DNA of 41,478 nucleotides from Arthrobacter mobilis. Its GTDB lineage: Bacteria > Actinomycetota > Actinomycetes > Actinomycetales > Micrococcaceae. Shown here one piece after another: positions 9,057 through 17,518 of this stretch. Within the stretch, counting starts at the first letter, position 1. Each line of letters starts with the position of its first letter. The stretch is taken from NCBI RefSeq assembly GCF_012395835.1, contig NZ_JAAZSQ010000028.1, forward strand, positions 1,406 to 42,883. Reading direction: 5' to 3'. The position numbers and the translations under genes are program-made. Below the pieces are notes generated by a model. It had not been told where the DNA came from. It did no database searches and worked only from the letters and a program-made list of their open reading frames with translations.

Positions 9057-9728
9057 TCAGCTGTAGTCCGGGGCCGGCGGCAGGCCGAAGAAGTCTTCCA
9101 GCGTCGGCTGGCCGCTGAGCCGGAACTCCGCTTCGAGTTCTGGGCCCACGTAGCGCAGGTGCCAGGGCTCGTAGCTGTAGCCGGTGACCGCGCCGTAGCC
9201 CTTGGGGTAGCGGAGCACGAAGCCGTACTCGTCGGCGTGCTCGGTGGCCCAGCGGCCGGCCGGGGTGTTTTCGAAGCATTCCTCCAGCGCGCAGGTTCCG
9301 CTGGGGTTGCCGATGTCCACCGCCAGCCCGGTCTGGTGCTCGCTGAAGCCGGGCCGGGCGGCGAGGGTGTCCGCCACCTCCTGCCCGTACTGGCGCACGT
9401 AGCTGTTGTAGAGGCTTTCCTGCTGGGCGTAGGAGCGGTAACCGCTGACCAGCGTGATGGACACGCCTGCCGCCTTGGCCGCGCGGGTGAATTTCTTGTA
9501 GGCGTCGGCGGCGTCGCTGCGCACCAGGATGCCCGTGATCCTGACCAGGTTGGCCGGCCGGTAGGTCTGCGGGGACAGCGGGCGCTGCTTGTTGACTATT
9601 ACGTGCCGGCTGGAGGCCGTGTCGATGTCGTAGTCGGCCGGTGCCGCCACTGCCGCGCCGGGCAGGCTCCCGGCTCCGACCAGCAGCACCGCCAGCAAAA
9701 CCGTCAACCGCCTCATGCCTGCCCCCAT
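9057..9728 (-). CDS. M15-family D-alanyl-D-alanine carboxypeptidase (VanY-like), exported
   Basis: A predicted secreted zinc peptidase that trims the terminal D-Ala of peptidoglycan stem peptides. A short positively charged N-terminus and hydrophobic stretch (MRRLTVLLAVLLVGAG) ending near AVAAPA form a Sec signal peptide. The M15B zinc site is visible as SEHQTGLAVDIG and EPWHLRYVG, with the substrate-region motif SGYRSYAQQ before it. ATG 9728 is preferred because GAGG lies 8 bases upstream; ATG 9716 is the alternative. It is convergent with the SorC regulator, 13 bases apart, and probably unrelated to it. Confidence 0.9.
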   Translation of the reverse strand: MGAGMRRLTVLLAVLLVGAGSLPGAAVAAPADYDIDTASSRHVIVNKQRPLSPQTYRPANLVRITGILVRSDAADAYKKFTRAAKAAGVSITLVSGYRSYAQQESLYNSYVRQYGQEVADTLAARPGFSEHQTGLAVDIGNPSGTCALEECFENTPAGRWATEHADEYGFVLRYPKGYGAVTGYSYEPWHLRYVGPELEAEFRLSGQPTLEDFFGLPPAPDYS

Positions 9729-9951
9729 CCGCCGATCCTCGTTGACCCGGAAGTCCGAGGTTATTCGCCCCGGCGGCCGAGCGCAACGCTTTCCCATCGG
9801 GAACGGCAGCGCGGAGCCTCCGGCGCGAAGAACAGGTGTGCCTCGTAACGGCCCTGTAACGGGACCTGCCGAAACTGGACGCCTCGTGGCTTGTAGCTGC
9901 CGGATCTGCCGAACAGCGGAGCCGGCGAAGCCGACAAAGATAGGTGGAAAG

Positions 9952-10863
9952 ATGTTCGATCCTGACGTGGAGTCGCTGGACCGGCTGGGCGAGCCTCCGG
10001 ACTATGTCTGGGACTACATCCCGGCCGGTCCGCCACCGGACGGGCGGGAACGCAGGGCCGTCGGATGGACCATCGCCCTGAGCCTGGCGGAGGACCAGTT
10101 CCGATCATTGGCACGACGCCTACCGTTCTTCGACTATGCGGCTGTCGGTTTCCTCAACGAATTGGTCGATCCATCGTTTAGGTATGGAGAATTCCCCTCC
10201 ATCGGAATCATCCTTTACACAAATGAACAGGAGGCAGCCGAGGTTCCTGCCGTTGATGCTCTCCGTCCGGTCAGGGTCCGGGACGCCTATTTCCAAGTCG
10301 TTGTGCGGCGCGGCCGGCGTGAACCCCACCATTGGCCGCAGGCCGCTCCTCCGCTCACCGCAAACGGGCAGTTGGCATGCTGGGCAACCAGCCGGAACGG
10401 GCAAGTGCAGGGATGGCTGACCGCAGCCCATGCGGCAGCAGGCCTGGGGAATGTCGTGGACTGGGCAACCGAGTGCACCGATGCAGCCATGGTTGATGTT
10501 GGTTGGGCGCCGCCCCAGGCCCTTCAAGCGGTTACCGCCTACACGGTGTCAATCAACACCGGTGCCCATCTGCATCTCGGTCAGCCCCCTGCTCCGCTGC
10601 CTGTCCGGGCAAAAGTCTTGGACATTTCCAGCGACTTCAAGATGTACAAGGACCCGCGCTTCCCCGTGCGGTTCAGCCTGTCGGCAGCAGGTCAGCCAGG
10701 CAATTCCGGGGCATTCATCACCGAAGCGGTTTCCGGCGAGCCCATGGGGATTTATCTGGGCGGCTTCTGGCCTCTCGGCACGCCCGCCGCCCTGCCCGCA
10801 CTCGGTTACGGTCTGGCTATCTTCCAACTGGAAAAAATGATGGATCTGCAGGTGTTCCCATGA
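9952..10863 (+). CDS. Trypsin-fold serine protease of a predicted conflict cassette
   Basis: A 303-residue protein with no signal peptide, so probably cytoplasmic. The C-terminal half has a chymotrypsin-like catalytic layout: GWLTAAH with H160, TDAAMV with D177 (the position of trypsin's DIAL aspartate), and GQPGNSGAF with S252. The N-terminal 110 residues are acidic and match no family I recognise; they may be a sensor or adaptor. ATG 9952 follows an AGGTGG ribosome site. Its stop overlaps the next ATG as ATGA, so both proteins are made together. Several stretches (around 10120-10260) are more AT-rich than the neighbours, which suggests transfer. Trypsin domains paired with a small partner are reported in predicted NTP-dependent conflict systems of actinobacteria; the role here is inference. 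Confidence 0.75.
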   Translation: MFDPDVESLDRLGEPPDYVWDYIPAGPPPDGRERRAVGWTIALSLAEDQFRSLARRLPFFDYAAVGFLNELVDPSFRYGEFPSIGIILYTNEQEAAEVPAVDALRPVRVRDAYFQVVVRRGRREPHHWPQAAPPLTANGQLACWATSRNGQVQGWLTAAHAAAGLGNVVDWATECTDAAMVDVGWAPPQALQAVTAYTVSINTGAHLHLGQPPAPLPVRAKVLDISSDFKMYKDPRFPVRFSLSAAGQPGNSGAFITEAVSGEPMGIYLGGFWPLGTPAALPALGYGLAIFQLEKMMDLQVFP

Positions 10864-11213
10864 GCGAAAACCCCGCCCGCGGCCGGACTCTGGCCATCCT
10901 GGTTGCCGAGGAGCAAAAGGAACTTGCGCCGCCCCTGCCGCCTACATCAGGAATGGCACAACAGCACGGACCGGGGCAGTGGCTGCGAAAGTGGGTCGTC
11001 AAGGACAAGAAGCTGGACCTGTCCAGCGTCCAGGAACAGCTGGAACGGGTGCAGTCCGAGGTCGGGGAGATCCTCGAGGGCCTGGACACCGAATCGAAAC
11101 ACGGATTCGGTCTGGCCGAAGTGGAAGTCCAGGTGGGCATCTCGGCCTCCGGCAATCTCGGCGTCGTCAGCGCAGGCGTGGAAGCGAGCCTGACCCTCAT
11201 CTACACGCGCTGA
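10860..11213 (+). CDS. Small trypsin-co-occurring domain protein (Trypco1/Pepco-like)
   Basis: A 117-residue protein starting at the ATG that overlaps the protease stop. Residues 1-40 are a low-conservation, Pro-containing region. About 55-78 form a predicted amphipathic helix (SSVQEQLERVQSEVGEIL). About 85-117 alternate as beta strands (LAEVEVQVGISASGNLG then VEASLTLIYTR). This helix plus paired beta layout resembles the Trypco1 and Pepco families that co-occur with peptidases in bacterial conflict loci. I recalled the family from memory and cannot decide between them. It probably presents a target to, or inhibits, the upstream protease. Confidence 0.6.
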   Translation: MSENPARGRTLAILVAEEQKELAPPLPPTSGMAQQHGPGQWLRKWVVKDKKLDLSSVQEQLERVQSEVGEILEGLDTESKHGFGLAEVEVQVGISASGNLGVVSAGVEASLTLIYTR

Positions 11214-11227
11214 TTCACCGAAATGTC

Positions 11228-11896
11228 CTAGACGTTCCAGCCAATGACCGCGGGGGTGCGCTTGTCCCAGCCCAGGGTGCAGATCCCGGCGGTGCCGAGC
11301 ACGAAGCGGCGGCCCTCGACCGGGTCCAGCTGCAGCCAGCGGGCGGTCAGGATCCGCAGGAAGTGACCGTGGGCCACCAGCAGGACCTTGCGCTGGCCGG
11401 GCGTGGCCGGCACGGACCCGACCGGCTCGGTGGTTTCGGTCTGCACCGCCGGCGGGGCGGACGACGGCGCCGGGCCGGCGGAGCCGTCCAGCACCCTGGC
11501 GATCACGCGGTCGGCGCGTGCGGCCACCTGCGCCAGGGTCTCGCCGCCCACCACTCCGTGCGTCCAGATCAGGTAGTCCGGGTCCTTCCGGCGCAGCGCC
11601 GCGCTGCTGACGCCCTCGTACTCGCCGTAGTCCCATTCGTGGGCGTACGGGAGGACCTCCGCGTCCGGGAAGCCGGCGAGCTCGGCCGTGCGGCGGGCGC
11701 GCTTGAGCGGCGAGGTCAGGACGGTATCGAAGCCGATGCCGGCCAGCCTGGCGCCCGCCTCGACGGCCTGCCGCAGGCCCGCCTCGGTCAGCTCCAGGTC
11801 GGTCAGGCCGGTGTACTGGCCGGAGCGGGACCACTCGGTCTCGCCGTGGCGCAGCAGCCACAGCACGGGGTAGCCGTGGTCCGCGGCGGCGCTCAC
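11228..11896 (-). CDS. Histidine phosphatase (phosphoglycerate-mutase superfamily)
   Basis: A 222-residue branch-1 histidine phosphatase. The phospho-histidine motif LRHGETEW is at residues 15-22 (R16, H17), the acidic general-acid region is WDYGEYEG, and the second catalytic histidine is in LVAHGHFLR. An Ala/Pro/Thr-rich insertion lies before the last motif. The GTG start at 11896 overlaps the stop of the CCA-adding enzyme as GTGA. The frame extending further upstream runs inside that gene and is rejected. The substrate cannot be told; broad phosphatases of this type are often mislabelled as phosphoglycerate mutases. Confidence 0.87.
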   Translation of the reverse strand: MSAAADHGYPVLWLLRHGETEWSRSGQYTGLTDLELTEAGLRQAVEAGARLAGIGFDTVLTSPLKRARRTAELAGFPDAEVLPYAHEWDYGEYEGVSSAALRRKDPDYLIWTHGVVGGETLAQVAARADRVIARVLDGSAGPAPSSAPPAVQTETTEPVGSVPATPGQRKVLLVAHGHFLRILTARWLQLDPVEGRRFVLGTAGICTLGWDKRTPAVIGWNV

Positions 11897-13377
11897 GGCT
11901 GCCCGGCCCCGGCGGAAGGCCCGTCCGAGGTCCCGGCGGACTCGGGCTGTTCGGCCCACCACGCCAGCAGCTTCGCCTCGGCCGCCGCCGGCTCGAGCGG
12001 GCCGTGCTCCAGGCGCTCCTCGAGCAGGAACTTGTACGCCCGCCCCACCAGCGGGCCCGGCCGGATCCCCAGCAGCGCCATGATCTGCTGCCCGTCCAGG
12101 TCCGGCCGGACGGCGTCCAGTTCCTCCTGCTCGCGCAGCGCGCCGATGCGCTCTTCCAGGTCGTCGTAGGCGAAGGCCAGGCGCTCGGCCTTGCGCTTGT
12201 TCCGCGTGGTCACATCGGAACGAGTCAGCCGGTGCAGCCGCTCCAGCAGCGGCCCGGCGTCGGTGACGTAGCGGCGCACCGCCGAATCCGTCCAGCCGGC
12301 GTCCCCGTACCCGTAGAAGCGCATGTGCAGCTCCACCAGCCGGGACACAGCCTTGATCGTGTCATTGTCGAAGCGCAGCTTCTTCATCCGCCTGGCCGTC
12401 AGCTTCGCGCCGACCATGTCGTGGTGGCGGAAGCTGACCGCCCCGGAGGGGTCGAACCGGCGTGTGGCCGGCTTGCCGACGTCGTGCATCAGGGCCGCGA
12501 ACCGCAGGACGAAATCCGGGCCCGGCACCGGGCCGTCCTCGCCGGTCTCCAGGCCGCAGGCCTGCTCCAGCACCGTCAGCGAGTGCTGGTAGACGTCCTT
12601 GTGCCGGTGGTGCTCGTCCAGCTCCAGCCGCAGCGCGGCAACCTCGGGCAGCACATGGTCGGCCAGGCCGGTGTCCACCAGCAGGTCCACGCCGGTGCGC
12701 GGGTCCTTGCCGTTGATCAGCTTGATCAGTTCGTCCCGGACCCGTTCGGCCGAGACGATGGTGATCCGGTCGGCCATGTCGGTCATGGCCCGGGCCACTT
12801 CCTCCGCCACCTCCACCTGCAGCTGGGAGGCGAAGCGCGCCGCGCGCATCATCCGCAGCGGGTCGTCGGAGAACGACGCCGAGGGCTCGCCCGGGGTGCG
12901 CAGCATCCCGGCGTGCAGGTCCCGCACGCCCCCGTACGGGTCCACCAGTTCCAGCGAGGGCAGGCGCAGGGCCATGGCGTTGATGGTGAAGTCGCGGCGG
13001 AACAGGTCATCCTCCAGGGACGTGCCGAAGGCCACCGCCGGCTTGCGCGAGTCCGCATCGTAGGCCTCCGCACGGTAGGTGGTCACCTCCAGCGTGTGCC
13101 CGTCCTTGCGCAGGCCGATGGTGCCGAACTCCCTGCCGATCTCCCAGTAGTGGTCGGCCCACCGCTTGATGACCCCGATGGTGGCATCCGGATCCGCGTC
13201 CGTGGTGAAGTCCAGGTCCGGCGACACCCGGCCCAGGAACAGGTCCCGCACCGGCCCGCCCACCAGGGACAGCTGGTGGCCGGCGTCGGCGAAGAGCTGG
13301 CCCATTTCGAGGACAACATCCGGAAGGTCCAGGGCGGACAGCTGCGGCTGCGAGGCCGGGTCAAAAAGGTGAACCAT
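11893..13377 (-). CDS. cca: CCA-adding tRNA nucleotidyltransferase with HD domain
   Basis: A 494-residue class II nucleotidyltransferase that adds or repairs the 3' CCA of tRNAs. The nucleotidyltransferase head has LVGGPVRD (38-45) and the metal-binding pair D54/D56 in DLDFTT. The tRNA-binding and HD regions follow, with FAALMHDVGKPATRR near residue 300. The length and HD domain match the actinobacterial protein (PcnA of Mycobacterium). ATG 13377 is preceded by AAGGG. It is divergent from the NUDIX gene, the conserved actinobacterial arrangement, and coupled to the phosphatase. Confidence 0.94.
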   Translation of the reverse strand: MVHLFDPASQPQLSALDLPDVVLEMGQLFADAGHQLSLVGGPVRDLFLGRVSPDLDFTTDADPDATIGVIKRWADHYWEIGREFGTIGLRKDGHTLEVTTYRAEAYDADSRKPAVAFGTSLEDDLFRRDFTINAMALRLPSLELVDPYGGVRDLHAGMLRTPGEPSASFSDDPLRMMRAARFASQLQVEVAEEVARAMTDMADRITIVSAERVRDELIKLINGKDPRTGVDLLVDTGLADHVLPEVAALRLELDEHHRHKDVYQHSLTVLEQACGLETGEDGPVPGPDFVLRFAALMHDVGKPATRRFDPSGAVSFRHHDMVGAKLTARRMKKLRFDNDTIKAVSRLVELHMRFYGYGDAGWTDSAVRRYVTDAGPLLERLHRLTRSDVTTRNKRKAERLAFAYDDLEERIGALREQEELDAVRPDLDGQQIMALLGIRPGPLVGRAYKFLLEERLEHGPLEPAAAEAKLLAWWAEQPESAGTSDGPSAGAGQP

Positions 13378-13470
13378 AGTCCCTTAAGGGTGCCAGAAAG
13401 CCGCCGCGGCTGTTCAACCGCCCGGTTAACAAACACTTCCGCCGCGCGCCCCAGCCGCCGCCGAACGGAT

Positions 13471-13485
13471 TAAATATCGTTAGAG
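13471..13485 (+). promoter_or_regulatory. Probable -10 of a leaderless NUDIX transcript
   Basis: The element TAAATA (13471-13476) stands out in the GC-rich gap. A transcript starting seven to nine bases downstream would begin at or next to the GTG at 13485, and no Shine-Dalgarno sequence precedes either candidate start. This is consistent with leaderless translation, which is common in actinobacteria, but it is inferred. Confidence 0.45.
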
Positions 13486-14021
13486 TGGACTGCATGGCAT
13501 ATCCGGTTCCGAGCGCCCCGAAGCGCACCCCGCTGACAGCGTCAGTGGGCAGCGCCGCGCCGTCCGGACACCATGCCCTGCCCACCGTGGAAGAGGTCTC
13601 GGCCGGCGGCGTTGTGGTGGATGTCTCGACGCCGGAGCTGAACGTGGCCATCATTGCCCGCTTCAACCGCGGCGGCCGGCTCGAGTGGTGCCTGCCCAAG
13701 GGCCACCCCGAGAACGACGAGACCAACGAAGAGGCGGCGGTCCGGGAAATCGAGGAGGAGACCGGGATCAAGGGCCGGGTGCTGGCCACCCTGGGCAGCA
13801 TCGACTACTGGTTCACCGTCAGCGGGCACCGCGTGCACAAGACGGTCCACCACTTCCTGCTCACCGCCACCGGCGGGGAACTGACCATCGACAACGACCC
13901 GGACCATGAGGCCGTGGACGTGGCCTGGGTGCCGCTGGCCGAGTTGGGGAAGCGGCTCTCCTTCCCCAACGAACGGCGCATCGTGGACCTGGCCCGCGAG
14001 GTGCTGCCGGAATTCCTCTGA
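13485..14021 (+). CDS. NUDIX hydrolase
   Basis: A 178-residue NUDIX protein. The box is complete at residues 73-95, running GHPENDET then REIEEETGI, with the metal-binding glutamates of REIEEE (87-92). It hydrolyses a nucleoside diphosphate linked to another group; the actual substrate is unknown. The start is GTG 13485 or ATG 13494. The gene heads the core block with murJ, and its TGA overlaps the murJ ATG by one base (TGATG). A NUDIX gene between the CCA enzyme and murJ is conserved among actinobacteria. Confidence 0.9.
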   Translation: MDCMAYPVPSAPKRTPLTASVGSAAPSGHHALPTVEEVSAGGVVVDVSTPELNVAIIARFNRGGRLEWCLPKGHPENDETNEEAAVREIEEETGIKGRVLATLGSIDYWFTVSGHRVHKTVHHFLLTATGGELTIDNDPDHEAVDVAWVPLAELGKRLSFPNERRIVDLAREVLPEFL

Positions 14022-15703
14022 TGTCCGACGCCCAAACCAACAGCACCGCCAAAGCCAGCGCCATCATGGCCGCCGGGACCATGGTCTCGCGCGTGCTCGG
14101 GTTCGTGCGCACCTCGCTGCTCGCCGTCGCCATCGGTGCCAACACCACCATGGGCGACATCTTCGAAAAAGCGAACACGATCCCGAACATCATCTACCTG
14201 CTGCTGGCCGGCGGCATCTTCAACGTGGTCCTGGTGCCGCAGATCATCAAGGCCAGCGAAAACCGCGACGGCGGCGCGGACTTCGTCAGCCGGCTGCTGG
14301 GCCTGACCCTGCTGGTCATGAGCGGCATCACGGTGGTGGTCATGCTGCTGGCCGGGCCGATCATCCGGCTGCTGACCAAGGACTGGACCGGCCCGATGCT
14401 GGAGCTGGGCACGGTCTTCGCGCTCTGGTGCCTGCCGCAGATCTTCTTCTACGGGCTCTACGCGGTGGTGGGGCAGGTGCTCAACGCGCACAACCGCTTC
14501 GGCTGGTACATGTGGGCCCCGGTGCTGAACAACGTGGTGGCCATCGGCACGCTGGTGCTGTACATCTCGCTGTTCGGCGCCTTCTCGCGCGCCCGCGACG
14601 ACCCCGATCTGTGGACCGGGGCCCAGACGATGGTGCTGGCCGGCGGCACCACGCTGGGCATTGTGCTGCAGGCGCTGATCCTGCTCTGGCCGCTGAAGCA
14701 GCTGGGCCTGGGCCTGCACCCGAAGTTCGGCTGGCGCGGCCTGGGGTTCGCCCAGGCCGGCAAGGTGGCGCTGTGGACGCTGGGCACCATGGTGGTGGGC
14801 AACTCCGCCTACCTGCTCTACGGCACCATCGCCTCCAGCGCCACCGCCGGCCGCCTCGGCCTCGAGGGCTCGGGCCCGGCTGCCTCGGTCCCGGGCGAGT
14901 ACGCGCTCAATACCGCGCAGCTGATCTCCCTGCTGCCGCATTCGGTGTTCGTGCTGTCCATCGCCACCGTGCTGTTCAACCAGCTCTCCCGCTCCCAGGC
15001 CGCCGGGGACCTGGACGAGGTGCGCCGGACGATCAACTCCGGCCTGCGCACCATCGGCGTGGCCACCGTCTTCGGCGCCGCCGCCATGGTGGTGCTGGGC
15101 GGGCCGCTGGGCCGGCTCTTCGCCGGCTCCGGGGCGACCGCCGCCATCTCGGCGGCCACCCTGGGCCAGGTGCTGACCATCCTGGCCGCGGGCATGCCGT
15201 TCATGAGCATCTACTTCTTCCTCAACCGCGTCTTCTACGCCGAGGAGGACGCGCGCACGCCGCTGATCATGCAGTCCATCCTCTCCGGCGGCTGCGCGCT
15301 GCTGGCCCTGGTCCTGGCCGGCGTGGTCCCGGCCACCCAGGTGGTCTACGGGCTGGCCATCCTCTTCGCGGTCTTCAACGTGTTCTCGGCCCTGCTGGCG
15401 CACTTCTTCACCCGGCGGCGGCTCGGCGATTACGGCGCCGGCGCGGTGGTGGACACCTACATCCGGCTCGGCTACGCCGCGCTGGGCGCGGGCCTGGCCG
15501 GGGCGGGCGTGCTGTGGCTGCTGGGCGGGTACGACGGCGGCGGGTTCGCGATGCGCTCGATCCCCACCGCGATGGTGGCCATCGCCGCCGTCGGCACGGT
15601 CATGGCCGGGGCGTACCTGCTGCTGCTGCGGCTGCTGCGGGTGCGCGAACTGGACGACTTCCTGGCCCCGGTGCTGAGGCGCCTGCCGGGGCGCAACGCC
15701 TGA
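14021..15703 (+). CDS. murJ: Lipid II flippase MurJ (MviN)
   Basis: A 560-residue polytopic membrane protein of the MOP superfamily with about 14 hydrophobic segments. The N-terminus has the MurJ-typical AAGTMVSRVLGFVR (residues about 18-31) and an early ANTIPNIIYLLLAGG segment. It flips lipid II to the outer face for peptidoglycan synthesis. It starts at the ATG overlapping the NUDIX stop. In mycobacteria the MurJ protein carries a cytoplasmic pseudokinase at its C-terminus; here the protein ends after the membrane domain and a separate pseudokinase-like gene follows 92 bases downstream. Confidence 0.95.
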   Translation: MSDAQTNSTAKASAIMAAGTMVSRVLGFVRTSLLAVAIGANTTMGDIFEKANTIPNIIYLLLAGGIFNVVLVPQIIKASENRDGGADFVSRLLGLTLLVMSGITVVVMLLAGPIIRLLTKDWTGPMLELGTVFALWCLPQIFFYGLYAVVGQVLNAHNRFGWYMWAPVLNNVVAIGTLVLYISLFGAFSRARDDPDLWTGAQTMVLAGGTTLGIVLQALILLWPLKQLGLGLHPKFGWRGLGFAQAGKVALWTLGTMVVGNSAYLLYGTIASSATAGRLGLEGSGPAASVPGEYALNTAQLISLLPHSVFVLSIATVLFNQLSRSQAAGDLDEVRRTINSGLRTIGVATVFGAAAMVVLGGPLGRLFAGSGATAAISAATLGQVLTILAAGMPFMSIYFFLNRVFYAEEDARTPLIMQSILSGGCALLALVLAGVVPATQVVYGLAILFAVFNVFSALLAHFFTRRRLGDYGAGAVVDTYIRLGYAALGAGLAGAGVLWLLGGYDGGGFAMRSIPTAMVAIAAVGTVMAGAYLLLLRLLRVRELDDFLAPVLRRLPGRNA

Positions 15704-15795
15704 GCGGCAGCACGGCCCGGCCGGTGCCAGCCGGTAGCATGTAAACAAAATACCTAGCGGGACGCGCAGCGCCCCGAAACCCCCGGGAGGAACTT

Positions 15796-17346
15796 GTGCC
15801 GCAGCCAGTCGAGGTCGGGACTTTGCTCGGGGGCCGTTACAAGGTAACGGCCCGCGTGCTGGCGTCCGCCGAACACGACCTCGTGCTGGACGGCGTGGAC
15901 GAGGTCCTCAACCGCCCGGTCAGCATCCTGGTGGCCTCCCCGGACAATGCCAGCCAGGTGGCCATGAGCGCCCGCGAAATCGCCACGGGCGAGCGCGAGG
16001 GCAATGTCCAGGTGCTCGACCTAGGCAATGCCGAGGGCAACACCTACCTGGTCACCAACCAGGCCGAGGCCGCGGACCTGCTGGACCTGGTCATCCAGCA
16101 GGACGCCCCCTACGTGGAGCCGTTCTTCACCGAGACCCTGGGTTCGGAGATTTTCGGCCAGGCCCGTTCCACCGAGCCCCAGTACTACGAGGACGAGGAG
16201 GACTGGGAAGAGGAGGAGTACCACGAGGAGGAATCCGCGCACCGGCCCTCGCTGCGCGAACGCCTGAGCCATCTCGAGCTGCCCAGGTTCGGCCGCGGCG
16301 GCCAGGCCGGTGCCGCCGGAGCTGCTGCCGCTGGAGCTGCTGCCCCCGGGACTGCCACTGCCGGCGCCGGGCCGGACACGGACCCGCAGGCCGCCGTCCC
16401 GTCCCCGCACACCTCCCGGACCCGCCCGGTGCCGCCCCAGCCCGCCGGGGCGCCGAGGGCCGCGGCCGCCGCGCCTGCGGTGCCGGCACCTCCTGCGGGC
16501 AAGCCGAAGGTCACGCTCTGGACCGACAGCCACCCGGACACCGGCGGGATCCAGGTGGTGGCCAAGGCCTCACCGTCCGACAGCGGGGAGTACGTCCGCC
16601 GGGCCGCCGCGTTCCCTGCCGCCGCCCGCCCGGCCGCGGCCGAACCTGCCGGGCCCGGCTATACCGGGGACGAGGACTACGACCGGGACGAGGAAAACCA
16701 TCCCCGGTCGCCCCGGCTCCTGGTCGGCGGCGTGCTGGCGGCGCTGCTGGTCGCGGCGATCGTCGTCGCGGTCAGCCAGCTGAACGTGTTCCGCGGCGCC
16801 CCGACGGCGAACGAAGCCAACAGCCCGGCCGCCAACGAGACCGCGGCCGGCGCTCCGGCGGAGGAGGGTGAGGCCGCCGTGGTGGAGCCGGAGATCGCCG
16901 GCCTGTCCCGGCTGGTACCGGACATGCCCGAACTGGACCAGGAGAACGACGGCAAGCTGCCGGAGGCGATCGACGGCAATCCGGCCACCTACTGGGCCAG
17001 CTACCAGTACGCCACCGAGGCCTTCGGCGGCTACGCCTCGAACATGGCCCTGGTGGTCGAACTGGAGGAGGCCTCGACCATCGAGTCCATCCGGCTGACC
17101 CAGCTCAGCGGCCGGGGCGGACAGTTCTCGGTGCTGCTCAACGACGAGCCGAGCCTGGAGGGCGCCAAGCAGGTGGCCCGGGGCAGCTTCACCGCGCAGA
17201 ACACCACCATTCCGGTGCCGGAGGAGGACGGCCAGGCCCCCAAGGCCCAGTACGTCATCGTCAACTTCACCCAGCTGCCGCAGCTGTCCAACCCCGGCAG
17301 CGCGCCGCCCTTCGGCCTCCGGATGGCCGAGATCGAAGTTTCCTAA
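15796..17346 (+). CDS. Membrane-anchored pseudokinase-like protein, MurJ partner
   Basis: A 516-residue protein in modules. Residues 1-105 resemble a kinase N-lobe or the MviN pseudokinase (GGRYKVTARVL start) but lack HRD and DFG motifs. Residues 127-147 are very acidic, and 165-240 are Ala/Pro/Gly-rich. One transmembrane helix spans 307-328 (LLVGGVLAALLVAAIVVAVSQL region), and an extracellular domain at about 365-516 resembles a discoidin or F5/8-type beta sandwich (DGNPATYWASYQY). The start is GTG with GGGAGG 5 bases upstream. Position after murJ matches the mycobacterial fused pseudokinase, so it may regulate MurJ from a separate chain; that is inference. Confidence 0.75.
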   Translation: MPQPVEVGTLLGGRYKVTARVLASAEHDLVLDGVDEVLNRPVSILVASPDNASQVAMSAREIATGEREGNVQVLDLGNAEGNTYLVTNQAEAADLLDLVIQQDAPYVEPFFTETLGSEIFGQARSTEPQYYEDEEDWEEEEYHEEESAHRPSLRERLSHLELPRFGRGGQAGAAGAAAAGAAAPGTATAGAGPDTDPQAAVPSPHTSRTRPVPPQPAGAPRAAAAAPAVPAPPAGKPKVTLWTDSHPDTGGIQVVAKASPSDSGEYVRRAAAFPAAARPAAAEPAGPGYTGDEDYDRDEENHPRSPRLLVGGVLAALLVAAIVVAVSQLNVFRGAPTANEANSPAANETAAGAPAEEGEAAVVEPEIAGLSRLVPDMPELDQENDGKLPEAIDGNPATYWASYQYATEAFGGYASNMALVVELEEASTIESIRLTQLSGRGGQFSVLLNDEPSLEGAKQVARGSFTAQNTTIPVPEEDGQAPKAQYVIVNFTQLPQLSNPGSAPPFGLRMAEIEVS

Positions 17347-17403
17347 CTGGTCGGCGGCCGTGCCGTCACAGGGCGGAACATGGACACCTGCACGGGCAGG
17401 GGC

Positions 17404-17429
17404 GGAATAAGCTGGTGACTCCGGTGGTT
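17404..17429 (+). promoter_or_regulatory. SigR/SigH-type ECF promoter of trxB-trxA
   Basis: GGAAT (17404-17408) and GTT (17427-17429) are separated by exactly 18 bases. This is the thiol-stress sigma factor consensus of Streptomyces SigR and mycobacterial SigH, known to drive thioredoxin operons. It lies 90 bases upstream of the trxB start. Confidence 0.75.
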
Positions 17430-17518
17430 GTGAGGGGTGGCCACCGGCCGGGAAGCTGCCCGGGCAGCCGGCCCCTGCCGGGAAACAGATTGCACAAACA
17501 GGAAGAGGTTCACAGACT

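Noticed and set aside
11897-11962. Upstream extension of the histidine phosphatase
   Set aside because: It reads Arg-rich sequence inside the CCA enzyme; the GTG at 11896 couples to that gene by GTGA.
13805-15748. 647-codon minus-strand frame opposite murJ
   Set aside because: It is Gln/Arg/His-rich low-complexity shadow sequence, and the murJ frame is unmistakable.
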